Below, in pieces: positions 26,748 through 34,920 of a DNA stretch of 42,177 nt. The stretch is from positions 1 to 42,177 of the forward strand of contig NZ_FWXD01000002.1 of the NCBI RefSeq assembly GCF_900176275.1, in the 5' to 3' direction. How positions within the stretch are numbered: the stretch's first letter is position 1; every line of letters starts with the position of its first letter. This DNA comes from Andreprevotia lacus DSM 23236. Its GTDB lineage: Bacteria; Pseudomonadota; Gammaproteobacteria; Burkholderiales; Chitinibacteraceae. Under the pieces are notes generated by a model, which was not told the origin of the DNA, searched no databases, and saw only the letters and a list, made by a program, of their open reading frames with translations. The translations under genes and the position numbers were made by a program.

Positions 26748-27760
26748 GCTTGCTCCCCTTCGCCGGCGCGTGCAGCATCACGCTCGGCTTTCTTCTGCGC
26801 TGCTTGCGCTTCGCGTTCCTTGCCCTTGCGGTCGTAGGCATCGACGATTTTCTGCACCAGCGGGTGGCGCACCACGTCGGCACTGGTGAAGTAATGCAGT
26901 GCAATGCCGCGTATGCCGTCCAGCACTTCCTGCGCATCGATCAGGCCCGATTTCTGGTGCTTGGGCAGGTCGATCTGGGTCGGGTCGCCAGTGATGACGG
27001 CCTTGGAGCCAAAGCCGATCCGAGTGAGGAACATCTTCATCTGTTCGGGCGAGGTGTTTTGTGCTTCATCCAGAATCACGAAGGCATGGTTGAGTGTGCG
27101 GCCGCGCATGAAGGCCAGCGGGGCGATTTCGATGATGCCCTTCTCGAACAGCTTGGTGACCTTGTCCACGCCCATCAGGTCGTACAGCGCGTCGTACAGC
27201 GGGCGCAGATAGGGGTCGACCTTCTGCACCAGATCGCCAGGCAGAAAGCCCAGCTTCTCGCCGGCTTCCACCGCCGGGCGCACCAGCACCAGCCGCTTCA
27301 CCACATCGCGCTCCAGCGCATCGACCGCACAGGCTACGGCCAGATAGGTCTTGCCGGTGCCGGCCGGGCCGATACCGAAGGTGATGTCATGGGCCTGCAC
27401 CGCCTTGATGTACTCGGTCTGGCGCGGTGTGCGGCCGCGCAGGTCGCTGCGGCGGGTTTTCAGCACCGGCGCATCGGGGTCGATTTCCATGTCGTCCGGC
27501 GAGCGGGTCAGCTCGACGAGGCCAAGCTGGATGTAATCGATATCGAGCGGCAGCAACGCCTCGTTGTAGAAGTATTCAAGTGCATCCAGCGCCAGCTTGA
27601 TCTGGCGCGGCTTGCCGCTGATGCGGAAATTGGCGTCGCGGCGCGCAATGCCCACGTCCAGCGCGGTTTCGATCTGCTTGAGGTTTTCATCCAGCGGCCC
27701 GCACAGATTGGCCAGGCGGGTGTTGTCGGCGGGGAGGAAAGAAATCGTATCGGATATCAA
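26744..27760 (-). CDS. ybeZ: PhoH-like ATPase (YbeZ)
   Basis: 338-aa PhoH-family NTPase with Walker A GPAGTGKT (residues 131-138) and Walker [12 protein letters not shown] (225-235). It is thought to work with YbeY in RNA metabolism. The C-terminus is a charged Lys/Glu/Ala-rich tail. The only start giving the full conserved N-terminus is TTG at 27760, with AAGAGAAG upstream. It overlaps ybeY by 4 nt. Confidence 0.94.
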   Translation of the reverse strand: MISDTISFLPADNTRLANLCGPLDENLKQIETALDVGIARRDANFRISGKPRQIKLALDALEYFYNEALLPLDIDYIQLGLVELTRSPDDMEIDPDAPVLKTRRSDLRGRTPRQTEYIKAVQAHDITFGIGPAGTGKTYLAVACAVDALERDVVKRLVLVRPAVEAGEKLGFLPGDLVQKVDPYLRPLYDALYDLMGVDKVTKLFEKGIIEIAPLAFMRGRTLNHAFVILDEAQNTSPEQMKMFLTRIGFGSKAVITGDPTQIDLPKHQKSGLIDAQEVLDGIRGIALHYFTSADVVRHPLVQKIVDAYDRKGKEREAQAAQKKAERDAARAGEGEQA

Positions 27761-27812
27761 AGTGCGGCTTCTCTTGCGCTCGTGGTGCGGTAGGTCGGGA
27801 TTATCCCAGAAA

Positions 27813-29144
27813 TCAGCGTGCGGCCGGCAGTACCACCGGGCGGCCTCCGGCCATGCGGGTCAGGCGCTGGGTGCTTTGCTGCAGCGCTGCCGTGTCCAGC
27901 CTGCCGCTGCGGGCATCCTCAATCAATGCGGCCAGCAGCGGGTAATACAAGGCCGGGTCCCATGACACCAGCTGTACATCCACGCCGGCATTGAGCGAGC
28001 GTCGCACCGCCAGCGGCAGGCCGCCGGCTTGTTCGCGCGCGGCGGCCATGCTCAGGTCATCGGTCACCAAGAGACCGTTGAAATGCCATTGCTGGCGCAA
28101 CAGCTGCTGCACCACGGCGGTGGAGCTGGATACCGGATAAGTGGCATCCAGCGCGGCCAGCCGCGCATGCGTGAGCATCACGGCGATGTCGGGGCGTTGC
28201 ATCAGCGTCTGGAAGGGCAGCAGGTCACTGCGCTGCAGCTCGGCCAGCGGCGTGGTGATGGTGGCGCTGTCGGCATGCGTATCCTCGAATACGCGGCCAA
28301 GGCCAGGAAAGTGCTTGAGCGTGCAGCGCACCCGGTAGCTGGCCAGCGCCGCGCAATAGGCATCAGCAGCACGCACCACCGTGGCCGGATCGCTGGCCAG
28401 TGCGCGGCTGCTGATGCGCGAGTAGCGGTCATCCGGGTTGTCGACACCATGATCCAGATCGACCACCGGGGCGAAGTTGAGGTTGATGCCCAGCGCCTGC
28501 AAACCGCTGCCTTGCTCTTTGCCATAGGTGTTGGCGATGAGCGCCGTGTCACCACCCGCAGCCAGCAACCTGCCCAGTGGCGGTTGCTTGGGCAGTGGTG
28601 GCGACAGCCGCGCCACGATGCCGCCCTCCTGATCGGTGGCGATCAACAGCGGGCCGTAGCCGTGCTGCTGGCTGAGGGTTTGCCAGTGCGTGGTCAGCCG
28701 GGTGATGCCGGCTGCATCCAGCCCGACCAGATTGCGTTTGGTGAGAAAGACACCGCCAATCAGTCCACGCTCGATCAGCAAGTCCAGCTCGGCCGCATCG
28801 GTGTAACCCACAATGAAATGCCGCCCTATGGATTGTGCCAGTGCCGGGTCGGCACGCAATACCTGCTGACGCTGCCATGCGTGACTGGCCCACCAGCCGG
28901 TATTCAGCCAGATGGCGAGCAGGGCCGGCAGCAGTAGCGCCAGCCAGTAGCGCCGCCGCAGCGCGACGATGAGAATGGCCAGCAGCACGCTGGCGATGGC
29001 GGCAACGGGCAGCCACGGTGCGCGATACGCCACCCAGCCAACTTGATCCCAACCTGCACCAACGGCGATCAGGACAACGGCGGCCAGCAGTTGGAGCAGG
29101 GCGGGGAGCAATGAGCGGAACGGGCGTGTGGTCAAGGTAGGCAA
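27813..29144 (-). CDS. Membrane-anchored GH3 beta-N-acetylhexosaminidase (NagZ-like)
   Basis: 443 aa. Residues 1-90 carry three hydrophobic segments, then a glycoside hydrolase family 3 domain with KHFPGLGRVFEDTHADS (substrate-binding Lys-His and the catalytic His/Asp loop) and VTDDLSM with the nucleophile Asp. NagZ proteins remove GlcNAc from peptidoglycan fragments in the cytoplasm. The membrane anchor is unusual for NagZ, and the side on which the domain acts is not clear from the sequence. The start appears to be TTG at 29144, directly after the TGA of the EamA gene; no good ribosome site is visible, so the start is uncertain. Confidence 0.82.
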   Translation of the reverse strand: MPTLTTRPFRSLLPALLQLLAAVVLIAVGAGWDQVGWVAYRAPWLPVAAIASVLLAILIVALRRRYWLALLLPALLAIWLNTGWWASHAWQRQQVLRADPALAQSIGRHFIVGYTDAAELDLLIERGLIGGVFLTKRNLVGLDAAGITRLTTHWQTLSQQHGYGPLLIATDQEGGIVARLSPPLPKQPPLGRLLAAGGDTALIANTYGKEQGSGLQALGINLNFAPVVDLDHGVDNPDDRYSRISSRALASDPATVVRAADAYCAALASYRVRCTLKHFPGLGRVFEDTHADSATITTPLAELQRSDLLPFQTLMQRPDIAVMLTHARLAALDATYPVSSSTAVVQQLLRQQWHFNGLLVTDDLSMAAAREQAGGLPLAVRRSLNAGVDVQLVSWDPALYYPLLAALIEDARSGRLDTAALQQSTQRLTRMAGGRPVVLPAAR

Positions 29145-29567
29145 TCAGCGCAGCGAGAGGACGAGAAAACCGGCCAGCATCAGCGCACCGCCGACAGCCA
29201 GCCGCCAGGTCAGCGGCTCGCCCAGCAGCCAGATGGCCAGCAGCACGGTGATCAGCACGCTGGATTTGTCGATCAGCGCCACGCCCGACACCGGGCCAAG
29301 CTTGACCGCGCGGTAATAGCACAGCCACGACAGCATGGTGGCCGCGCCGGAGAAGATCAGAAAGCCCCATTCGCGCGGGCTGAGCTTGCCGGCATCGACA
29401 TAGCTGCGGCCGATCAGCGTATGCACTGCCACCAGCACGAAAATGACCGCCGTGCGGATGGCCAGCGCCAGATCACCGCTGATGTGCGCCAGCCCGACCT
29501 TGGCCGATACGGCGACCATGCCGGCAAACAGCGCGGAAAGCAGTGCGTAGATGACCCAGCTTTCCAT
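29145..29567 (-). CDS. Single-domain EamA transporter (4 membrane segments)
   Basis: 140-aa membrane protein equal to half an EamA transporter, with four hydrophobic segments (WVIYALLSALFAGMVAV, AIRTAVIFVLVAVHTLI, GFLIFSGAATMLSWLCYY, SSVLITVLLAIWLLGE). Such proteins dimerise like EmrE-type carriers. The start at 29567 is the Met before the first helix, with GAGG about 13 nt upstream. The GH3 gene begins right at its stop. The substrate is unknown. Confidence 0.83.
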   Translation of the reverse strand: MESWVIYALLSALFAGMVAVSAKVGLAHISGDLALAIRTAVIFVLVAVHTLIGRSYVDAGKLSPREWGFLIFSGAATMLSWLCYYRAVKLGPVSGVALIDKSSVLITVLLAIWLLGEPLTWRLAVGGALMLAGFLVLSLR

Positions 29568-29689
29568 GGCGTTGATAACCTCGTTGCTTGTTTGTGATGC
29601 TGGTGAGCGTGAACCTGACGCTGCCAGATCGTAACAGGTTCCTGATGTCCGCCATGCTTGCGGTGCTTGATTCAAGCAAGGCCAAGCCC

Positions 29690-29818
29690 GTGCCACTGGC
29701 GAGCCTTGGCGAGGCTACCTCGCGGCGGCGAGGGCGGGGGGCGTGGAATCAATCAAGAGAGAGCCGCAGCATCACCTGCAAAATCTGGCAGGAACCCGGC
29801 TTGGCCGGGTTCTTGATG
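29690..29818 (-). repeat. 129-bp repeat family, full copy (C), reverse orientation
   Basis: Read on the minus strand it starts CATCAAGAACCCGGC with the GAACCCGGC/GCCGGGTTC hairpin (29792-29812), and continues with GATTCCACGCCCCCC, the CCTCGC/GCGAGG hairpin and the AGTGGCAC end, as in copies A and B. It occupies most of the 292-nt gap between the YecA-like and EamA genes. The hairpin lies just past the YecA-like stop, though without a good T-run. Confidence 0.8.
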
Positions 29819-29859
29819 CGGTTTCTGCACCAATCATGGGTGCCACAGGGGCAAGGCTC

Positions 29860-30480
29860 TCACCTGCGACGGCCCGGGCGCTTGGCCGGTGCGCGGCGTT
29901 CCTGCCAGTAGTGCGCGATGGCCGGCACGATTTCCGGCAGCGCTGCGGCCAGCTCGTGCTCGAACTGGGCCAGATCGTCGCCGGCTTCCTCCAGCGAGGC
30001 CCGTGCCTCTTCGTCGGCGCAGTCGATGATGGGGGCGATCAGCTCGACACCGTCATCGTCGTCCAGCATGGCTTGCCAGCCGGCCTGATCGAGCGAAGTG
30101 CCCAGCATGAAGCCATAGCACCACTGCTGCACGATATCGAGCTGGCGCTCTTCATCCAGATACACCATGGGGGTGAAGCTGGGCGGCTCGGCGCGGATTT
30201 CGTCGGAAAGCTGGTTGTACAGGCGCAGGATCAGGTCTTCGATGCGCTGCTGTTGCGCCACCGACGCCCACTGTGGTTTCTCGCCATGTTCGCCCCACAC
30301 CATGCCGAACCAGGCATCGGGCAGTGGCTCTTCCGGTGCCACCAGTTGCGAGGTCAGAAAACCGTGCAGCATGGACAGGTCCATGGCTTGCTCGGGTGCG
30401 GCATCCGATTCCAGAAAGGTAGCGAGTTCGTCGAGCTCGTTTTCAGTCAGCGGGGCAATCAGTTCAAGGTCTTTGGCCAT
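29860..30480 (-). CDS. YecA/UPF0149-family protein
   Basis: 206-aa acidic, soluble, mainly helical protein of the YgfB/YecA (UPF0149) family: PLTENELDELATFLESD, MDLSMLHGFLTSQLVAPE, then QWCYGFMLGTSLDQAGW. The Cys/His SEC-C tail of long YecA proteins is absent; it ends in a basic tail (KRPGRRR). No biochemical role is established. AAAGGA precedes the ATG, which lies inside the end of the upstream membrane-protein gene. Confidence 0.82.
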   Translation of the reverse strand: MAKDLELIAPLTENELDELATFLESDAAPEQAMDLSMLHGFLTSQLVAPEEPLPDAWFGMVWGEHGEKPQWASVAQQQRIEDLILRLYNQLSDEIRAEPPSFTPMVYLDEERQLDIVQQWCYGFMLGTSLDQAGWQAMLDDDDGVELIAPIIDCADEEARASLEEAGDDLAQFEHELAAALPEIVPAIAHYWQERRAPAKRPGRRR

Positions 30481-30808
30481 GCGTGGCGTCCTTTGCGGGC
30501 TTTTCGGGAACGGCCGCCGCTGGCGGCACGGAGATGTCGGTGATTTTTTCGACCAGCAGTTTCTCGCAGGTCTTGAAAACGAGGTAGCTCAGTAGCGCAA
30601 TGATCGCGCTGAGCAGCAGGCCCAGCAACTGCAGCAGGGCGCCTTCGCGTAGCGCCCACCAGCCACTGCGCCAGATGAAATCGAGGTTGGCGTGCAGCAG
30701 CATCAGCAGGTTGACCGAGCTGGCGGTGAGCGTAACGAAAGCCAGCGCCATCACCAGCACGGCAGCCAGTGGATGACGCTTGAGATAGAGGATGGTGGCG
30801 CGGCGCAT
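30464..30808 (-). CDS. Small two-helix membrane protein, unknown
   Basis: 114 aa with two long hydrophobic segments (LAAVLVMALAFVTLTASSV and ALLQLLGLLLSAIIALLSYL) and a Pro/Ala-rich cytoplasmic-like tail. GGGAG lies before the ATG. It overlaps the YecA-like gene by 17 nt and follows miaB by 22 nt, so it belongs to the miaB transcript. I do not recognise a family. Confidence 0.7.
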   Translation of the reverse strand: MRRATILYLKRHPLAAVLVMALAFVTLTASSVNLLMLLHANLDFIWRSGWWALREGALLQLLGLLLSAIIALLSYLVFKTCEKLLVEKITDISVPPAAAVPEKPAKDATHGQRP

Positions 30809-30830
30809 CTGGTGGCTCCCGCGCCGGCCA

Positions 30831-32183
30831 TTACGCGCCGACGCTTTCCTTGGTCACGATCTCGCCGCGCAGGCTGTGCGGATACGCCTCGGTGATCAGC
30901 ACTTCGGTGAAGTGGTTGATCAGCCGCGGGTTGCCGGCAAAGTTCACGATGCGGTTGTTGTCGGTACGGCCAGCCAGTTCGTCGGCGTTCTTGCGCGCAT
31001 GGCCTTCCACCAGCACGCGCTGCACGGTGCCCACCATGTCACGGTTGACCTGCTGGGCGAACTCTTCGATGCGCGCTTGCAGGCGCATCAGGCGCTTGGT
31101 CTTGACCTCGGGCGGTACGTCGTCCGGCAGATCGGCTGCCGGCGTGCCGGGGCGCATGCTGTAGATGAAGCTGAAGCTGGCGTCGAACTGCACGTCCTCG
31201 ATCAGCTTCATGGTCTTTTCGAAGTCTTCTTCGGTTTCACCGGGGAAGCCAACGATGAAGTCGCTCGACAGGCAGATGCCCGGCCGTGCTTCCTTGAGCT
31301 TGCGCACCAGCGACTTGTATTCCAGCGTGGTATAGCCGCGCTTCATGTTCACCAGGGTGCGGTCCGAGCCGGCCTGCACCGGCAGATGCAGGTGCGACAC
31401 CAGCTTGGGCAAGGTGCGGTAGCAGTCGATGATGCGCTGGGTCATCTCGCGCGGATGGCTGGTGGTGTAGCGCATGCGCTCGATGCCCGGAATGTCGTGC
31501 ACGTATTCGAGCAGCATGGCGAAGTCGGCAATGTCGCCTTCCTCGCCATCCAGGATCTTGCCGCGATAGGCATTCACGTTCTGGCCCAGCAGCGTCACTT
31601 CCTTTACGCCTTGCTGCGCCAGCAGCGCCACTTCGGTCAGCACGTCCTCGAACGGGCGCGACACTTCCTGCCCGCGCGTATACGGCACGATGCAGAACGA
31701 GCAGAACTTGGAGCAACCTTCCATGATCGAGACGAACGCTGTGCCGCCTTCCACCTTGGCAGGTGGCAGGTGGTCGAACTTTTCAATCTCCGGGAAGCTG
31801 ATGTCCACCTGAGACACGCCCGACGCGCGCTTCTTTGCGATCAGCTCCGGCAGGCGGTGCAGCGTTTGCGGGCCGAACACGACGTCCACATAGGGTGCGC
31901 GTTTGACGATGGCTTCGCCTTCCTGGCTGGCCACGCAGCCGCCCACGCCGATCACCAGATTCGGGTTGGCAAGCTTGAGTTCCTTGATGCGGCCGAGGTC
32001 CGAGAACACCTTTTCCTGCGCTTTTTCGCGCACGCTACAGGTGTTGAACAGGATGACGTCGGCTTCTTCCGGCTTGTCGGTCTTGGTCAGCCCTTCGGTG
32101 GCGTTGAGGAGGTCAACCATCTTGTCCGAGTCATACTCGTTCATCTGGCAACCGAAGGTCTTGATGAATACTTTCTTGCTCAT
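30831..32183 (-). CDS. miaB: tRNA-2-methylthio-N6-isopentenyladenosine synthase
   Basis: 450-aa radical-SAM methylthiotransferase modifying A37 of tRNAs reading UNN codons. The N-terminal UPF0004 domain has Cys12, Cys49 and Cys83 for the auxiliary cluster. The radical-SAM motif CSKFCSFC is at residues 157-164, and a C-terminal TRAM domain follows. Its ATG overlaps the stop of the upstream exported-protein gene by 4 nt. In many relatives miaB is directly followed by phoH; here four genes intervene. Confidence 0.96.
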   Translation of the reverse strand: MSKKVFIKTFGCQMNEYDSDKMVDLLNATEGLTKTDKPEEADVILFNTCSVREKAQEKVFSDLGRIKELKLANPNLVIGVGGCVASQEGEAIVKRAPYVDVVFGPQTLHRLPELIAKKRASGVSQVDISFPEIEKFDHLPPAKVEGGTAFVSIMEGCSKFCSFCIVPYTRGQEVSRPFEDVLTEVALLAQQGVKEVTLLGQNVNAYRGKILDGEEGDIADFAMLLEYVHDIPGIERMRYTTSHPREMTQRIIDCYRTLPKLVSHLHLPVQAGSDRTLVNMKRGYTTLEYKSLVRKLKEARPGICLSSDFIVGFPGETEEDFEKTMKLIEDVQFDASFSFIYSMRPGTPAADLPDDVPPEVKTKRLMRLQARIEEFAQQVNRDMVGTVQRVLVEGHARKNADELAGRTDNNRIVNFAGNPRLINHFTEVLITEAYPHSLRGEIVTKESVGA

Positions 32184-32512
32184 TGCTGTGCTGCTGCCTC
32201 TTTGGCGGCTTGTTGGGCTTGCTTGACGGACTTTGCTTCGTCATCGGTCAACAGCCAGATTTTCCACACGTAGCCGGCAGGCTCAAGCTGGAACAGTACC
32301 GGACTGCGTTGCGGTACCGCAGCCGGCATGATGATCAGGCCATCGGTGTTGTACACCCGCAGCCCGGCGCCGCCTTGATAAGTCTTGCCGTCTATCTTGA
32401 TGTTTTGCGGGCTGTAGCTTGCCATGTCGCCCAGCGTGGCGTTGAGCGGCAGCGGGCGTGCGGCAAAGCACAGCAGCGGCAGGCAGAACAGCAGGCACAA
32501 TATCTTGCGCAT
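32180..32512 (-). CDS. Small exported protein, unknown
   Basis: 110 aa with a signal peptide ([17 protein letters not shown]) and a mature part with a possible beta-rich core ([38 protein letters not shown]). It ends in a Gln/Ala/Lys-rich helix. GGAG lies 9 nt before the ATG; the frame extends to 32554 without support. It is translationally coupled to miaB (ATGA overlap). No family recognised. Confidence 0.72.
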   Translation of the reverse strand: MRKILCLLFCLPLLCFAARPLPLNATLGDMASYSPQNIKIDGKTYQGGAGLRVYNTDGLIIMPAAVPQRSPVLFQLEPAGYVWKIWLLTDDEAKSVKQAQQAAKEAAAQQ

Positions 32513-32582
32513 GGTCGTCTCCGGAAACGAAGGTGTTTTCCATGATGGTAGCACGCGGCATGCGCACAGGCCGTCAACGCAA

Positions 32583-32612
32583 AAAGCCCGAGTCCTGCTG
32601 GACTCGGGCTTT
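32583..32612 (-). terminator. Terminator of tRNA-Met
   Basis: 13-bp perfect stem AAAGCCCGAGTCC / GGACTCGGGCTTT with a 4-nt loop; on the minus strand it ends in five T. It lies 6 nt past the tRNA CCA end. Confidence 0.92.
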
Positions 32613-32618
32613 ACATCT

Positions 32619-32695
32619 TGGTGGCTATGGCGGGACTCGAACCTGCGACCCCAGCATTATGAGTGCTGTGCTCTAACCGACTGAGCTACATAGCC
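32619..32695 (-). tRNA. tRNA-Met (CAT), elongator
   Basis: 77-nt cloverleaf on the minus strand. The acceptor stem is GGCTATG/CATAGCC with encoded CCA. The D arm contains AGCTCAGTCGGTTAGAGC, the anticodon stem CAGCA/TGCTG encloses CTCATAA, and the T arm has GGTTCGAGTCC. It closely matches elongator tRNA-Met of other proteobacteria. A CAT anticodon could also be tRNA-Ile2, but the body resembles Met. Confidence 0.95.
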
Positions 32696-32742
32696 ATGAG
32701 AGCCGGCGATTCTCTTTGAATTCAAATGAGCTGTCAAGACCC

Positions 32743-33909
32743 TCAGAGCCGATACGATTCATCCGCCTGCCGGAAACCCGGCAGCAGCGCCGGCAATGCC
32801 AGATTCTTCGAGAACGCCATGACCTTGAACAACTCGCCCATTTCGGCCGGGCTGGTCAGCTTTTGCACTGCGCCTACAGCGGGCAGGTAGAGCTTGGCGT
32901 TATCAGCGCCCAGCCCTTCCAGCTTGGCCAGGATGCCGGTATCAAGCAGGTATTGCGCCTGGTTCACATAGCCTTCCAGCATCAGGCCGGTATCGCTGCC
33001 GGCCTCGAAAATGGCCGAGAAATCGACATGGCAGGTCAGGTCAGTCAGCCCCGGCAAAAAGAACGGGTCATGAATGCTGTGGTGGCGGTAATGGCCGATC
33101 AAGGTGCCCATATGGCGCTCGGGGTGGTAATACTCGCGCGCCGGAAAGCCGTAATCGATCAGCAGCGCGGCGCCGGCCTCCAGCACGGTGGCCAGGCTGG
33201 CGGTAAAGCCGCGCGCTTCGAGCGAGACCTCGGTGGTATAGCCGGGCGGCAGGCCCAGTTCGTCCACGGCTTCTTGCAGTGCGATGCCGGCCGGCCGGTC
33301 GGCCCACGCCAGTTGCCCGGCCTGCCAGCTCACGCCGCGCTCGCTCACGCCCGCATCGCTGGTGTGGATCAGGCTGCAGGGAATGGCATCAAGCACCTCG
33401 TTGGCGACGATAAAGCCATGCAGATGATCGGGCAGCTCGTTCAGCCATACCACACGGTCGGCCAGGTGCGGCACGCGCGCTTGCAGCGTCTGCAGCTGGC
33501 GTTGCTTGAGTTCGGCAGACAGATCGACGATGTAATAGTGATCGGGCAGGCCATCAAGCCGTTCCAGCCCGGCCAGGATTTGCGCCGCCAGCACGCCAGT
33601 GCCGGCGCCGAACTCCAGCACGTCGCCGCCCTTCAGCGCCTGCAGCACGGCGGCGGCGGTCTCGGCAATGCAGGCGCCGAACAGCGGTGAGAGCTCGGGC
33701 GCGGTCACAAAATCGCCCGCTTCGCCAAATTTGGTCGCGCCGCCCGAGTAATAACCGAGGCCCGGCTCATACAGCGCCATGCGCATGTAATCGCTGAACG
33801 GCAGCCAGCCGCCCGCGGCTTCGATGGCGCTGCGGATGCGCTCAAGCAGTACGTTGCTGGCGGCCAGCGCTTCGGGTGTGGGGGCGGGGAGTTGCGGGGT
33901 CTGCATCAT
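32743..33909 (-). CDS. MidA/NDUFAF7-family SAM-dependent methyltransferase
   Basis: 388-aa class I methyltransferase of the MidA type. The SAM-binding loop is VLEFGAGTGVLAAQIL (about residues 96-111), preceded by the family region MRMALYEPGLGYYSGGATKFGEAGDFVTAPELSPLFG. The mitochondrial relative methylates an arginine of a complex I subunit; the bacterial role is not established. It is divergent from the FolM-like gene with 47 nt between starts. Confidence 0.85.
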   Translation of the reverse strand: MMQTPQLPAPTPEALAASNVLLERIRSAIEAAGGWLPFSDYMRMALYEPGLGYYSGGATKFGEAGDFVTAPELSPLFGACIAETAAAVLQALKGGDVLEFGAGTGVLAAQILAGLERLDGLPDHYYIVDLSAELKQRQLQTLQARVPHLADRVVWLNELPDHLHGFIVANEVLDAIPCSLIHTSDAGVSERGVSWQAGQLAWADRPAGIALQEAVDELGLPPGYTTEVSLEARGFTASLATVLEAGAALLIDYGFPAREYYHPERHMGTLIGHYRHHSIHDPFFLPGLTDLTCHVDFSAIFEAGSDTGLMLEGYVNQAQYLLDTGILAKLEGLGADNAKLYLPAVGAVQKLTSPAEMGELFKVMAFSKNLALPALLPGFRQADESYRL

Positions 33910-33956
33910 CGCGTGAAAATCCTTGGTTTAACCGAATTGTAAACCGTGAGGGCGAG

Positions 33957-34715
33957 ATGGCGGAGCAGGCAGAGGGTAGCGCAGCGCGCGTGGCGCTGAT
34001 CACGGGTGGCGCACGGCGGGTGGGGGCCGGCATTGTCCGGCGATTGCATGCGGCCGGTTGGCGCATTGTGCTGCATTACCGCGCCAGCAGCGCGGATGCC
34101 GATGCGCTGGCGGCCGAGTTGAACGCACAGCGCGCGGATTCGGTCATCACCGTGCAGCTTGATCTGCTTGATACCGCACGCCTGCCCGAGCTGGTGGCTG
34201 CCGCCATCGCACACTTTGGCCGGCTGGATGCGCTGATCAACAATGCCTCGACCTTCTACGCCACGCCCATTGGCCAGTTCAGCGAAACCGCGTGGGATGA
34301 ATTGCTCGGCTCCAACCTCAAGGCACCGCTGTTCCTGGCGCAAGCCGCCGCGCCCGAGCTGACCAAAACCCATGGCTGCATCATCAGCATCGCCGACATC
34401 CACACCGAGCGCCCCTATCCGCAATACATGCTGTACACGGCCGCCAAGGCCGGGCTGGTGGCGATGACACGCGGCCTGGCGCGCGAGCTTGCACCCACCG
34501 TGCGTGTGAACGCCGTCGCCCCCGGCAGCAATATCTGGCCCGAGCACGGCAAGGCGTTTGACGCCACCGAGCAGCAACGCATCCTCGACACCATCCCGCT
34601 GCAGCGCATTGGCGCGCCGGATGATCTGGCACAGGCGATCGAGTTTTTACTCAATGCGCCTTATCTGACCGGTGTCGTGTTGCCAGTGGATGGCGGGCGT
34701 AGCGTGGTGTTGTGA
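33957..34715 (+). CDS. folM: Short-chain reductase, pteridine reductase type
   Basis: 252-aa short-chain dehydrogenase/reductase. The N-terminal TGGARRVG motif with Arg in the cofactor loop is typical of pteridine reductases. The catalytic Tyr-X3-Lys lies in LYTAAKAG, and NNAS and VNAVAPG are conserved. Expected reaction: NADPH-dependent reduction of dihydromonapterin or dihydrofolate. The start at 33957 follows GAGGGCGAG; the longer frame from 33876 overlaps the divergent gene. A general SDR role is the alternative. Confidence 0.82.
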   Translation: MAEQAEGSAARVALITGGARRVGAGIVRRLHAAGWRIVLHYRASSADADALAAELNAQRADSVITVQLDLLDTARLPELVAAAIAHFGRLDALINNASTFYATPIGQFSETAWDELLGSNLKAPLFLAQAAAPELTKTHGCIISIADIHTERPYPQYMLYTAAKAGLVAMTRGLARELAPTVRVNAVAPGSNIWPEHGKAFDATEQQRILDTIPLQRIGAPDDLAQAIEFLLNAPYLTGVVLPVDGGRSVVL

Positions 34716-34754
34716 GCGCCTGCGATCTGGCTCCCGTTGCCGAGAAGTAAGCGA

Positions 34755-34883
34755 CATCAAGAACCCGGCCAAGCCGGGTTCTCACGTGTCGGGGCTGGCG
34801 AAACAGCTGCGCTCACACTGTTTGACTCCACGCCCCCGCCCTCGCCGCCGCGAGGGCGCCTCGCTGCCGCTCGTGAGTGGCAC
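34755..34883 (+). repeat. 129-bp repeat family, full copy (B)
   Basis: It starts CATCAAGAACCCGGC, with the hairpin AGAACCCGGC / GCCGGGTTCT (34760-34782) after folM but no T-run. It continues with GGCGAAACAGCTGCGC, GACTCCACGCCCCC, the CCCTCGC/GCGAGGG hairpin and the end AGTGGCAC, aligning over the full length with copies A and C. Confidence 0.8.
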
Positions 34884-34920
34884 CGAATGGCATTTCGATT
34901 GCACCAGCGCAATCCTGCTT

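Noticed and set aside
34760-34782. Hairpin after folM as a strong terminator
   Set aside because: The stem is good but there is no T-run on either strand, so it is listed only as part of the repeat copy.
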